Part shown: positions 1-12,379 of the stretch, piece after piece
Numbering within the stretch: the first letter of the stretch is position 1
Layout: each line of letters opens with the position of its first letter
NCBI GenBank assembly: GCA_960531495.1
Contig: OY482861.1
Coordinates: 2,294,001 to 2,358,000 of the forward strand
Length of the DNA stretch: 64,000 nucleotides
Reading direction: 5' to 3'
Source: Zeus faber
Lineage: Eukaryota; Chordata; Actinopteri; Zeiformes; Zeidae
Made by a program: the position numbers and the translations under genes
Notes under the pieces: generated by a model
What the model saw: only the letters and a program-made list of their open reading frames with translations
Databases searched by the model: none
What the model was told of the DNA's origin: nothing

Positions 1-3000
1 GATTGAAAGAAAGAATGAAAGAACAATTGAAAGAAAGAATGAAAGAATGAAAGAAAAATTGACAGATTGAAAGTAATATTGAAAAAAGAAAGATTGAAAG
101 AAAGAATGAAAGAAAGATTGAAAGAAAGATGGAAAGAAAGATTGAAAGAAAGAAAGATTGAAAGAAATAATAAAAGAAAGATCGAACGATTGGAAGAAAT
201 ATTGAAAGATAGAAAAATTGAAAGTAAGAAAGATTGAAAGAAAGAATGAAACAAAGATTGAAAGATTGACAGAAAGAATGACAGAAAGATTGAAAGAATG
301 AAATATTGAAAGAAAGAATGAAAGAAAGATTGAAAGATTGAAAGAAAGATTGAAAGAAAGATTGAAAGAAAGATTGAAAGAAAGATTGAAAGATTGAAAG
401 TTTGAAATAAAGAATGAAAGTTTGAAAGAAAGATTGAAAGAAAGATTTAAAGAAAGAAAGATTGAAAGTAAGAAAGAGTGAAAAAGAAATATTGAAAGAA
501 AGATTGAAAGATTGAAAGAAAGATTGAAAGAAAGAATGAAAGAAAGATTGAAAGAAAGATTGAAAGAAAGATTGAAAGAAAGATTGAAAGACTGAAGGAA
601 AGAATGAAAGAAAGATTGAAAGAAAGATAGAAAGAAAGAAAGATTGAAAGAAAGAAGAAAGATTGAATGATTGAAAGAAAGACTGAAAGATAGATTGAAA
701 GATTGAAGATTGAAAGATTCAAAGAAAGATTGAAAGAAAGATTGAACGACTGAAAGATTGAAAGAAAGATTGAAAGTTTGAAACAAATTTTGAAAGACTG
801 AAAGAAAGAATGAAAGAAAGATTGAAAGAAAGATTGAAAAAAGAAAGATTGAAAGAAAATTTGAAAGAAAGATTGAAGAAGGAATGAAAGAAAGATTGAA
901 TGAAAAATTGAAAGACAGAAAGATTGAAAGAAAGAATGAAAGAAAGATTGAAAGATTTAAAAAAAGATTGAAAGACTGGAAGAAAGAATGAAAGAAAGAT
1001 TGAAAGATTCAACAATTGAAAGAAAGATTGCAAGAAAGATTTAAAAAAGAAAGATTGAAAGAAAGAATGAAAGAATGAAAGAAAGATTGAAAGATTGAAA
1101 GAAAGATAGATTGAAAGAAAGAATGAAAGAACAATTGAAAGAAAGAATGAAAGAATGAAAGAAAAATTGACAGATTGAAAGAAATATTGAAAAAAGAAAG
1201 ATTGAAAGAAAGAATGAAAGAAAGATTGAAAGAAAGATGGAAAGAAAGATTGAAAGAAAGAAAGATTGAAAGAAATAATAAAAGAAAGATTGAACGATTG
1301 GAAGAAATATTGAAAGATAGAAAAATTGAAAGTAAGAAAGATTGAAAGAAAGAATGAAACAAAGATTGAAAGATTGACAGAAAGAATGACAGAAAGATTG
1401 AAAGATTGAAATATTGAAAGAAAGAATGAAAAAGAGATTGAAAGACTGAAAGAAAGAATGAAAGAAAGATTGAAAGATTAAACAATTGAAAGAAAGTTTG
1501 CAAGAAAGATTGAAAAAAGAAAGATTGAAAGAAAGAATGAAAAAAAGATTGATAGATAGATGGATAGAAAGATTGAAGAAAGAAAGATTGAAAGAATAAC
1601 AAAAGAAAGATTGAAAGATTGGAAGAAATATTGAAAGATAGAAAAATTGAAAGTAAGAAAGACTGAAAGAAAAAATTAAAGAAAGATTGAAAGATTGAAA
1701 GAAAGAATGAAAGAAAGATTGAAAGATTGAAAGAAAGATTGAAAGAAAGATTGAAAGAAAGATTGAAAGATTGAAAGTTTGAAATAAAGATTGAAAGTTT
1801 GAAAGAAAGATTGAAAGAAAGATTTAAAGAAATATTGAAAGAAAGACTGAAAGATTGAAAGAAAGATTGAAAGAAAGAATGAAAGAAAGATTGAAAGATT
1901 GAAAGATTGAAAGATTGAAATAAAGAATGAAAGTTTGAAAGAAAGATTGAAAGAAAGATTTAAAGAAAGAAAGATTGAAAGTAAGAAAGATTGAAAGAAA
2001 TATTGAAAGAAAGATTGAAAGATTGAAAGAAAGATTGAAAGAAAGAATGAAAGAAAGATTGAAAGAAAGATTGAAAGAAAGATTGAAAGACTGAAGGAAG
2101 AATGAAAGAAAGATTGAAAGAAAGATTGAAAGAAAGATAGAAAGAAAGAAAGATTGAAAGAAAGATTGAAAGATTGAATGATTGAAAGAAAGACTGAAAG
2201 ATAGATTGAAAGATTGAAGATTGAAAGATTCAAAGAAAGATTGAAAGAAAGATTGAACGACTGAAAGATTGAAAGAAAGATTGAAAGTTTGAAACAAATT
2301 TTGAAAGACTGAAAGAAAGAATGAAAGAAAGATTGAAAGAAAGATTGAAAAAAGAAAGATTGAAAGAAAATTTGAAAGAAAGATTGAAGAAGGAATGAAA
2401 GAAAGATTGAATGAAAAATTGAAAGACAGAAAGATTGAAAGAAAGATTGAAAGATTAAAAGAAAGAATGAAAGAAAGATTGAAAAATTGAAAGATTGAAA
2501 GAAAGATTTAAAAAAAGATTGAAAGACTGGAAGAAAGAATGAAAGAAAGATTGAAAGATTCAACAATTGAAAGAAAGATTGCAAGAAAGATTTAAAAAAG
2601 AAAGATTGAAAGAAAGAATGAAAGAATGAAAGAAAGATTGAAAGATTGAAAGAAAGAAAGATTGAAAGATTGAATGGTTGAAAGAAAGACTGAAAGAAAG
2701 ATTGACAGACTGAAAGACTGAAAGAGAGAATGAAAGAAAGATTGAAAGATTCAAAAATTGAAAGAAAGATTGCAAGAAAGATTGAAAAAAGAAAGATTGA
2801 AAGAAAGAATGAAAGAAATATTGAAAGAAATAACAAAAGAAAGATTGAAAGAAAGAATGAAAGAAAGATTGAAAGATTGAAATATTGAAAGAAAGAATGA
2901 AAGAAAGATTGAAAGAAGAAAGAAAGATTGAAAGAAAGATTGAAAGATTGAAAGATTGAAAGATTGAAATAAAGATTGAAAGTTTGAAAGAAAGATTGAA

Positions 3001-5935
3001 AGAAAGATTTAAAGAAAGAAAGATTGAAAGTAAGAAAGATTGAAAGAAATATTGAAAGAAAGATTGAAAAAAAGAAAGATTGAAAGAAAGATTGAAAGAC
3101 TGATGGAAAGAATGAAATAAAGATTGAAAGAAAGATTGAAAGAAAGAAATATTGAAGGAAAGATTGAAAGATTGAATGATTGAAAGAAAGACTGAAAGAA
3201 AGATTGACGGACAGAAAGATTGAAAGAAAGAATGAAAGAAAGATTGAAAGAAAGAAAGATTGAAAGATTAAACAATTGAAAGAAAGATTGCAAGAAAGAT
3301 TGAAAAAAGAAAGATTGAAAGAAAGAATAAAAGAAAGATTGAAAGAAAGATGGAAAGGAAGAAAGATTGAAAGAAATAACAAAAGAAAGATTGAAAGAAA
3401 GAATGAAAGAAAGATTGAACGATTGGAAACAATATTGAAAGAAAGAAAGATTGAAAGTAAGATAGATTGAAAGAAAGAATGAAAGAAAGATTGAAAGATT
3501 GAAAGAAAGAATGAAAGAAAGATTGAAAGATTGAAAGAAAGATTGAAAGTTTGAAAGATTGAAATAAAGATTGAAAGTTTGAAAGAAAGATTTAAAGAAA
3601 GATTGAAAGACTGAAAGAAAGAATGAAAGGCAGATTGAAAGAAAGATTGAAAGTAAGAAGGATTGAAAGAAAGAATGAAAGAAAGACTGAAAGATTGCAA
3701 GAAAGAATGAAAGAAAGATTGAAAGATTGAAATATTGAAAGAAAGAATGAAAGAAAGATTGAAAGATTGAAAGAAAAAATGAAAGAAAGATTGAAAGAAA
3801 GATTGAAAGATTGAAAGATTGAAATAAATATTGAAAGTTTGAAAGAAAGATTGAAAGAAAGACTGAAAGAAAGATTGAAAGATTGAAAGAAAGATTGAAA
3901 GAAAGATTGAAAGATTGAAATATTGAAAGAAAGAATGAAAGAAAGATTGAAAGATTGAAAGAAAGATTGAAAGAAAGATTGAAAGAATGAAAGATTGAAA
4001 TAATGATTGAAACTTTGAAAGAAAGATTGAAAGAAAGATTTAAACAAAGAAAGATTGAAATTAAGAAAGATTGAAAGAAATATTGAACGAAAGATTGAAA
4101 GAAAGATTGAAAGAAAGATTGAAAAAAAGAAAGATTGAAAGAAAGATTGAACGACTGAAGGATAGAATGAAAGAAAGATTGAAAGAAAGATTGAAAGAAT
4201 GAAATATTGAAGGAAAGATTGAAAGATTGAATGATTGAAAGAAAGACTGAAAGAAAGATTGACAGACAGAAAGATTGAAAGAAAGAATGAAAGAATGATT
4301 GAAAGAAAGAATAAAAGAAATATTGAAAGATTAAACAATTGAAAGAAAGATTGCAAGAAAGATTGAAAAAAGAAAGATTGAAAGAAAGAATAAAAGAAAG
4401 ATTGAAAGAAAGATGGAAAGAAAGAAAGATTGAAAGAAATAACAAAAGAAAGATTGAAAGAAAGAATGAAAGAAAGATTGAACGATTGGAAGAAATATTG
4501 AAAGAAAGAAAGATTGAAAGTAAGATAGATTGAAAGTAAGAATGAAAGAAAGATTGAAAGATTTAAAGAAAGAATGAAAGAAAGATTGAAAGATTGAAAG
4601 AAAGAATGAAAGAAAGATTGAAAGATTGAAAGAAAGATTGAAAGAAAGATTGAAAGATTGAAATATTGAAAGAAAGAATGAAAGAAAGATTGAAAGATTG
4701 AAAGAAAGATTGAAAGAAAGATTGAAAGAATGAAAGATTGAAATAATGATTGAAAGTTTGAAAGAAAGATTGAAAGAAAGATTTAAACAAAGAAAGATTG
4801 AAATTAAGAAAGATTGAAAGAAATATTGAACGAAATATTGAAAGAAAGATTGAAAGAAAGATTGAAAAAAAGAAAGATTGAAAGAAAGATTGAACGACTG
4901 AAGGATAGAATGAAAGAAAGATTGAAAGAAAGATTGAAAGAATGAAATATTGAAGGAAAGATTGAAAGATTGAATGATTGAAAGAAAGACTGAAAGAAAG
5001 ATTGACAGACAGAAAGATTGAAAGAAAGAATGAAAGAATGATTGAAAGAAAGAATAAAAGAAATATTGAAAGATTAAACAATTGAAAGAAAGATTGCAAG
5101 AAAGATTGAAAAAAGAAAGATTGAAAGAAAGAATAAAAGAAAGATTGAAAGAAAGATGGAAAGAAAGAAAGATTGAAAGAAATAACAAAAGAAAGATTGA
5201 AAGAAAGAATGAAAGAAAGATTGAACGATTGGAAGAAATATTGAAAGAAAGAAAGATTGAAAGTAAGATAGATTGAAAGTAAGAATGAAAGAAAGATTGA
5301 AAGATTTAAAGAAAGAATGAAAGAAAGATTGAAAGATTGAAATATTGAAAGAAAGAATGAAAGAAAGATTGAAAGATTGAAAGAAAGATTGAAAGATTGA
5401 AAGATTGAAATAAAGATTGAAAGTTTGAAAGAATGACTGAAAGAGAGATTTAAAGAAAGATTTAAAGAAAGATTGAAAGACTGAAAGAAAGAATGAAAGG
5501 CAGATTGAAAGAAAGATTGAAAGTAAGAAAGATTGAAAGAAAGAATGAAAGAAAGATTGAAAGATTGCAAGAAAGAATGAAAGAAATATTGAAAGATTGA
5601 ATTTTTGAAAGAAAGAATGAAAGAAAGATTGAAAGAAAGATTGAAAGAAAGATTGAAAGAAAGATTGAAAGAAAGATTGAAAGAAAGAAAGATTGAAAGA
5701 TTGAATGATTGAAAGAAAGACTGAAAGAAAGAATGACGGACAGAAAGATTGAAAGAAAGAATGAAAGAAAGATTGAAAAAAAGATTGAAAGACTGAAAGA
5801 AAGAATGAAAGAAACATTGAAAGATTAAACAATTGAAAGAAAGATTGCAAGAAAGATGGAAAGAATGAAAGATTGAAATAATGATTGAAAGTTTGAAAGA
5901 ATGATTGAAAGAAAGATTTAAACAAAGAAAGATTA
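1..5935. repeat. Purine-rich minisatellite (GATTGAAAGAAA-like units)
   Basis: The plus strand is almost entirely A and G with regularly spaced T. It is built from GATTGAAA, GAAAGAAA and GAAAGAATGAAA blocks in ever-changing order, with scattered variants such as GAACGATTGG and TTAAACAATTG. The minus strand is a matching pyrimidine-rich strand with few stop codons, so it reads open for hundreds of codons in several frames as low-complexity F/L/S/I/Q strings. I regard those as artefacts of composition. The array continues after the L2 insertion and runs off the left edge of the window. Confidence 0.95.
3880..5360. repeat. 743-bp higher-order repeat inside the minisatellite
   Basis: A long stretch around 3.9-4.6 kb recurs 743 bp downstream almost unchanged. 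Landmark variants such as the TTAAACAATTG / TTGCAAGAAAG block at about 4331 and 5074, and the AATAATGATTG block at about 4000 and 4743, keep the same spacing. A related block near 3268 lies 1,063 bp before the first. This indicates local duplication of several hundred bases at a time, on top of slippage of the short unit. The boundaries are approximate because the units are so alike. Confidence 0.75.
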
Positions 5936-8411
5936 CATTTACATTTACATTTAGTCATTTAGCAGACGCTTTTATCCAAAGCGACTTACAAGGGAGAATG
6001 ACATTCAGCTACATTGCGACAGAGATTAGTGTAACAACAACATTGGTGTAACAATAAATACTGCAAGGTGGTGCTCAGTAATTGTAGATTAGGACAGGAG
6101 GTACTCACTGAAGAGCTGGGTCTTCAGGTGCTTCTTAAAGACAGAGAGGGAGGTCCCCGCTCTGGTCATTTTTGGCAGCTCGTTCCACCAACGTGGAACT
6201 ACAAATGAGAATAGCCTGGATTGCCGTGGCTGTATGGCCGGCAGAGCCAGGCGACACTCATTAGACGAGGGCAGCATCCGGGGGGCAACATGTGCTCTTA
6301 CAAGAGCATTTAAGTAGGCGGGAGCATTCCCAACAATCACTCTGTAGGCCAGCATAAGAGACTTGAACTTGATGCGGGCGGCTACAGGTTACCAGTGGAG
6401 CTCGATGAGCAGCGGAGTGACATGTGCCCTCTTTGGCTGGTGCGAAGCGGCAGGACCGGGAGACGGCGGCAACATGGTCCGAGAATGTCAGTTGGTCATC
6501 AATAATGACACCAAGATTCCTTGCAGCCTTGGTAGGAACAAGAGATAGAGAGTCGATTTTAATATCAATGTTGTGATAAATACCTTGTTTGGCCGGGAAG
6601 ACCAGCAGTTCCGTTTTCGCCAGATAGTCAAGTAGTTTAGATACCTCACTTTCAGCGAGGGGGGCGAAACCAGGGAACGATGAGCCTAGGGCTGGAGAAG
6701 ACAGGTTGTGAGTAAGTTGTTTAGTGAATTGGCTGCTGATGGCTGCCACATTGTTAGTAAAAAAGGAGGCAAGGCAGTCAGCAGTGAGGTTAGTAGCTGG
6801 GGGAGGTGGTGGAGGGTAAAGCAGAGACTTGAAGGTGGTGAATAACGTACGTGTGTCTGTGGCACCGTTGATCCTATCGTTGAAGAAGGCCTTCTTGGCA
6901 GCAGTGATGCCGGAAGAGAAGGAGGACAGCAGTGTCTGGTAGCTAGCAAGATCCTCAGTTGTTTTGAATTTGTGCCATTTCCTCTCGGCTGCTCTGAGGT
7001 CAGTGCGCGTTGTCCGGGGGGTGTCAGTCAGCCAAGGGTGCGACTGGGTTGAACGAGCAGGTCTGGTGGATAGTGGACACAGGATATCCAGACATGAGCT
7101 CAAGGTGGAGCAGAGGGAGTCAGTGGCATCATTAACCTGCAGAGAGGAGAAAGTGCCATGGGGTGGAAGAGAAGAGGAGAGCACAGAGGAGAAGTGGGTG
7201 GGAGACAAGTTGCGGAGATTGCTGCGGATAGTAACCATGGGTGGGGAGGTGGGGGGTTGTTTTGGTAGCTGGACATTGAAGTGGATGAAGAAGTGGTCAG
7301 AGAGATGAAGAGGAGTGACCCATAGGTTGTCGGTGGTACAGCTCCGAGCAAGAATGAGATCAAGCTCTTTGCCAGCCTTGTGAGTCGGTGGAGTCGGGAT
7401 CTGTCTTAGGTCGAACGAGCGAACCAAAGACAGGAAGTCAGCCGAGCTCGCACTGTCCAAGTGAATGTTCATGTCTCCGAGGACGAGCATGGGACACTCG
7501 TGCTCAGGGATTGATGACAGCAGGGTGTCAAGCTCATGTAGGAAGTCACCTAGTTGTCCTGGTGGACGGTAGATGACGACCACATAGGCTTTCACCGGAG
7601 CAGTCACCAAGACGGCGTGATATTCAAAGGAGGCAAAGTTGTTTAAAGGCAGCAGTGGATTAAATTTCCATGTGTTGGAAATTAGCAGGCCAGTCCCACC
7701 ACCACGGCCAGATGGTCTGGATGTGTGGGAGAATGAGTAGTTAGTGGAGAGTGCAGCCGGGGTTGCGCTATCTTCCGGTTTAATCCATGTCTCAGTGAGA
7801 GCAAGGAGCTCTAAGGAGAGTTGGTTGGCATGACCAGAAATGAAGTCTGCCTTGTTAACTGCAGATCGACAATTCCACAAGCCAACAGAGAAGGAGGTCT
7901 TTGCAGAAGATGTTTGCTGCAGGGACCTGAGGTTACCCGGATTGCATCGGCGTATGGTATAACGACGCTTTCTGGGTGACCTTGAAGTTGTAGGGATGCG
8001 GTAGTAGCACACTTTGTATGGAGTGAGAGAAAGAAGGCAGGTTTGCCTTGTTCGGTGTCCTTGCTTCGGTTGACGTGCAGAGGTAGACGTGCGTCTTTAC
8101 ACAGAGCGTCTTCACACGAGAGCGACTACAAATGGGCCAACGCTTGAAGGGCAGGACCATAAATAGGTGATAGAATACAGCTGCTCGTGTGATTAGGGTT
8201 GCACCTGGCTAAGAGCACGCCCACATAAGAGAGGACTTACCTGAATAGGGGGTGTGTCTGGAACACAAGCTTGTTGGCAGATCAGCAAATAGCAGTGAAA
8301 TGTACAGAGTCAATCCAGTAGTCCAAGTTGCAATACTACAATACGAGCAGTGATACACTACACAGCAACCTCAGCACTAGAGCTCGACTCAGAGTTAGCT
8401 CGACTCAGATT
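5936..8411 (-). mobile_element. L2-clade LINE, internally deleted, inserted in the minisatellite
   Basis: Read on the minus strand, the element starts near 8411 and ends at 5936 in ATGTAAATGTAAATGT-type tandem units. These are preceded by the block TAAGTCGCTTTGGATAAAAG, which I know as the common 3' tail of fish L2 LINEs and the SINEs that borrow it. In between is an ORF with an L2-type AP endonuclease and the C-terminal end of the reverse-transcriptase ORF. The purine minisatellite resumes directly on both sides. A short AGATT occurs at both edges and may be a target duplication, but that pentamer is also common in the array. At about 2.5 kb it is roughly half or less of a full L2. Confidence 0.9.
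6089..8012 (-). pseudogene. L2 ORF2 remnant: endonuclease plus extreme C-terminus, RT core missing
   Basis: From the Met at 8012 the product carries an APE-type endonuclease: WNC at residues 46-48, TETW at 73-76, YRPPG at 148-152, GDMN at 179-182 and SDH at 238-240. These are the expected metal- and catalysis-associated landmarks of a LINE nuclease. After a SEVSKLLD stretch, where the RT normally begins, the frame jumps to KTELLVFPAKQG, which in L2 elements lies after the RT palm. The FxxD, SxxxPQG-like and YxDD segments are therefore all absent. A second gap follows a SCRFA stretch and shifts the frame. The C-terminal end (LAYRVIVGNAPAYLNALVR onward) lies in another frame and ends near 6089. 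The copy cannot encode a polymerase. Its endonuclease frame remains open for about 400 residues. Confidence 0.85.
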
Positions 8412-10165
8412 GAAAGTAAGAAAGATTGAAAGAAATATTGAACGAAAGATTGAAAGAAAGATTGAAAGAAAGATTTAAACAAAGAAAGATTGAAAGTAAG
8501 AAAGATTGAAAGAAATATTGAACGAAAGATTGAAAGAAAGGATGAAAGAAAGATTGAAAAAAAGATTGAAAAAAAGAAAGATTGAAAGAAAGATTGAACG
8601 ACTGAAGAAAAGAATGAAAGAAAGATTGAAAGAAAGATTGAAAGAAAGAAATATTGAAGGAAAGATTGAAAGATTGAATGATTGAAAGAAAGACTGAAAG
8701 AAAGATTGACCGACAGAAAGATTGAAAGAAAGAATGAAAGAAAGATTGAACGATTGGAAGAAATATTGAAAGAAAGATAGATTGAAAGAAAGAATGAAAG
8801 AAAGAATGAAAGATTTAAAGAAAGAATGAAAGAAAGATTGAAAGATTGAAATATTGAAAGAAAGAATGAAAGAAAGATTGAGAAAAAGATTGAAAGACTG
8901 AAAGAAAGAATGAAAGAAACATTGAAAGATTAAACAATTGAAAGAAAGATTGCAAGAAAAATGGAAAGAATGAAAGATTGAAATAATGATTGAAAGTTTG
9001 AAAGAAAGATTGAAAGAAAGATTTAAGAAAGAAAGATTGAAAGAAATATTGAAAGAAAGATTGAAAGAAATAACAAAAGAAAGATTGAAAGAAAGAATGA
9101 AAGAAAGATTGAACGATTGGAAGAAATATTGAAAGAAAGATGGATTGAAAGTAAGATAGATTGAAAGAAAGAATGAAAGAAAGATTGAAAGATTTAAAGA
9201 AAGAATGAAAGAAAGATTGAAAGATTGAAATATTGAAAGAAAGAATGAAAGAAAGATTGAAAGATTGAAAGAAAGAACGATTGAAAGATTGAAAGAAAGA
9301 ATGAAAGATTGAAAGAAAGATTGAAAGATTGAAAGAAAGATTGAAAAAATGAAAGATTGAAAGAAAGAATAAAAGAAAGATTGAAAGAACGATTGAAAGA
9401 TTGAAAGAAAGAATGAAAGATTGAAAGAAACATTGAAAGAAAGATTGAAAGATTGAAAGAAAGAATGAAAGAGAGATTGAAAGATTGAATGAAAGATTGA
9501 AAGATTGAAAGAAAGATTGAAAGAAAGATTGAAAGTTTGAAAGAAAGATTTAAAGAAAGATTTAAATATTGAAAGAAATATTGAAAGAGAGAAAGATTAA
9601 AAGTAAGAAAGATTGAAAGAAAGAATGAAAGAAAGATTGAATGATTGAAAGATTGAAAGAAAGATTGAAAGAAAGAAAGATTGAAAGAAAGAATGAAAGA
9701 ATGAAAGAAAGAATGAAAGAAAGATTGAAAGAAAGATTGAAAGAAATATTGAAAGAAAGAAAGATTGAAAGAAAGAATGAAAGAAAGATTGAAAGATTGA
9801 AAGAAAGATTGAAAAAAGAAAGATTGAAAGAAAGATTGAAAGAAAGATTGAACGACTGAAAGAAAGAATGAAAGAAAGATTGAAAGATAGATTGAAAGAG
9901 AGATTGAAAGAAATATTGAAAGACTGAAAGAAAGAATGAAAGAAAGATTGAAAGAAAGATTGAAAGAAAGAAAGAAAAATTGAAAGAAAGATTGAAAGAT
10001 TGAAAGAAAGATTGAAAGAACGATTGAAATAAAGGAGAACGAAAGAAAGGTTGATCCATTAACATCAGCACAACCCCATTGTGTTTATTGTTCTATGATA
10101 AGATTGAAAGAAAGATTGAAAATAAGATTGAAAGAAACAAAGATTGAAAGAAAGATTTAAAAAAA
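8412..10165. repeat. Purine-rich minisatellite, continuation right of the L2
   Basis: The same GATTGAAAGAAA-type units resume immediately after the L2 and run to about 10030. A non-repeat interruption of about 65 bp follows, then a last short patch runs to about 10165. The minus strand is again nearly free of stops and should not be read as coding. Confidence 0.93.
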
Positions 10166-10298
10166 ATGAGTACTAGTCACTTTTAAAAAATCATTTGTCC
10201 TATGGATTAAATGCCATACACACTTGCATCTCTCCCCTCCCACCCCACACACATTCACATGACCAATCCTCCCAACACCCACACACACATGCGTATAT

Positions 10299-10339
<41 letters not shown>

Positions 10340-10363
10340 CACAGGAATAAATGTACTCGTACA
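10166..10363. repeat. CA microsatellite and flanking CA-rich spacer
   Basis: The stretch is rich in CACA and CCCACACA words, with one uninterrupted CA run at 10300-10336. It lies between the minisatellite and the LTR element. I see no coding signal. Confidence 0.9.
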
Positions 10364-10866
10364 TGTTAGGCCCACGGCCTCCCAGCGCCACTAGAGGCCG
10401 CCCTTGCCCCATCTGCAGCTCCCTACTCAGACCCAATTGCACACACCTGGGATCAATTACCCGCACTGTATTTAGCCCCAGCTTCCTAGCCATTCCTTGC
10501 CAGACCGTCAACTAGCTTTCCCCGAGTTGCATCGCGATTGGCTCCCTTCCTAGTTCCTAGTTCCTAGTTCCTAGTTCCCAGTTCCCAGTTCCAAGTTCCT
10601 AGTTTATGTCTTGTTGTCTCGCCTTCCCTTCACCTGTCTGTCTCCGCTTGTCGACCAGGACTCTCCACCCAGCCTGGTTCCCCGTCTCTCCACCCGGATC
10701 CTGGACCCCATCTCCTGGTCATCATCGTCCCTGCCCTGCCCTGCTCCATCCCCTCCCGACCAGGTCCCCCCGGCCAGCTCCACCGTCCCAGTTAATAAAC
10801 ATCCCTTGCCTGCCTCCCGTGTCCCTGTGTCGTGCGTTTGGGTTCCTCCCTGTTCGGGTCGTGACA
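10364..10866 (+). repeat. 5' LTR of the Gypsy fossil
   Basis: The LTR is 503 bp and bounded by TG and CA. It contains a short tandem run of CTAGTTC-like 7-mers around 10550-10600 and an AATAAA near 10794 that could be the polyadenylation signal. The same sequence recurs at 12380-12767. Confidence 0.88.
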
Positions 10867-10887
10867 GTACGGTCTGGCCAGGAAAAC

Positions 10888-11835
10888 ATGGACCCAGCCG
10901 ACACAGAAGGGCTCCGCCGCGCACTCCGGGACAGAGGAGTGTTGCTTGGGCAACATGACCGGGTCCTCCGGGACATCGCGGAACACCTCCGGACCATCTC
11001 TGCGGCCGTCAGCAGCCTGCAGGGCCCTCCGGCCCCCGTGGCCTCCCCTGCTCCTCCGACCTGCCCTCCTTCCCCCACCAGGGCTCCCAGCGCCTCTCTC
11101 GTTCCCCCTGAGCCCCACGTTCCGGCTCCAGCGCCTTACGACGGCGATTTCGGCACCTGCCGCGCCTTCCTTGTGCAGTGCGCGGTGGTTTTCCAACAGC
11201 GGCTGTCGTCGTACGACTCCGATAGTGCCCACATCGCGTTCCTCATCTCCTGCCTGAGAGGGGCGGCTCTCGGCTGGGGTTCCGCGGTTTGGAGTCAGGG
11301 GGGTCCCGTGAGTCTCTCCTACGATCTGTTTACCCGCGAAATGAGGAGAGTCTTCGACCACCCAGTTTGCGGCAAGGAGGCCGCCAGAAGACTCCTCTCC
11401 CTCCGCCAGGGTTCCCGTAGCGTCGCCTCCCTCGTCGTCGAGTTCCGGACTCTAGCCGCGGAGAGCGGCTGGAATGACGGAGCCCTGCAGGACGTGTTCC
11501 AGCGTGCCCTGAATGACGAGTTGCGGGACGAGCTGGCACGGCGGGACGAGCCCACGGACCTGGACCAACTAGTGGAGACCTCAATCCGCCTGGACAACCG
11601 GCTACGGGAGCGCCATCGCGAGAGGGAGGGGGCGAGCCTCCAGTCCGTGCCTCCCGCCTGGGCGGCCACGCCCCAGTCTCCAGCGCCCGCTACTCTTGGG
11701 CGCCGCACAAGTCCCCCGACTCTCTCCGATGCCGAGCCAATGCAGCTTGGTCGCTCCCGGATCTACCCAGAGGAGCGAGCACGCCGCCTACAGACCGGTG
11801 CCTCTCTGTATTGCGGTCGGCTGGGACACCTCTGA
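10888..11835 (+). pseudogene. gag remnant of the Gypsy fossil
   Basis: This fossil gag part begins shortly after the first LTR at an ATG. It encodes a proline-rich N-terminal segment followed by a capsid-like region of the Ty3/Gypsy type, with words such as YDGDFGTCRAFLVQC and FISCLRGAALGW. These resemble the gag of the vertebrate PEG10/RTL relatives. It belongs to a broken element and is not a host gene. Confidence 0.82.
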
Positions 11836-12000
11836 GCCACCTGCCCGGTCCGGCCACGAGAGGGCGACTCCTCGGTAGGGCTACGCTCCGGCCGCTCCTT
11901 ACCACGTCATCGCCCCTATGACTGCGCAATCAACCTCCTGCCAGGCGCCCCCCTCCCCTGCAGTCGCCTGTATAACGTCTCCCGGTCTGAACAGGAGGCC

Positions 12001-12373
12001 ATGGAGACTCACATCCGCGACTCTCTCGCTGCCAGGATTACTCGTCCCTCGTTTTCTCCGCTAGGCGCAGGGTTCTTCTTTGTTGCGGAGAAGGACAAGA
12101 CCCTCCGTCCTTGCGTCGATTTCAGGGGACTGAACGATATCACGATCAAAGACAAGTACCCCTTGCCCCTGATGGATTCAGTCTTCGTCCCCATCCAGGG
12201 GGCCACCCACTTTTCCAAGCTGGACCTCCGCAACGCTTACCACCTGGTCCGCATCCGCAAAGGGGACGAGTGGAAGACTGCCTTTAACACCCCGCTCGGT
12301 CACTTTGAGTACCTTGTTTTGCCCTTTGGGCTGTCAAATGCCCCAGCGGTCTTCCAGGCCCTAATTAACGGGA
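12001..12373 (+). pseudogene. Reverse-transcriptase remnant (pol) of the Gypsy fossil
   Basis: This is the N-terminal part of a Ty3/Gypsy reverse transcriptase, recognised by [20 protein letters not shown] and [13 protein letters not shown]. Only the fingers and the start of the palm are present, and the rest of pol is absent. It belongs to a broken element. Confidence 0.85.
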
Positions 12374-12379
12374 GGTTAG

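Noticed and set aside
447-5958. Very long minus-strand open frames (up to 674 codons) made of F, L, S, I and Q
   Set aside because: They are open because the pyrimidine-rich strand of the minisatellite rarely forms stops. Several frames are open at once and the peptides have no domain structure.
9194-10071. More F/L/S-rich open frames in the second part of the minisatellite
   Set aside because: Same compositional cause as in the first part.
10157-10511. Minus-strand frames with CVCVCV runs
   Set aside because: Translation of the CA microsatellite.
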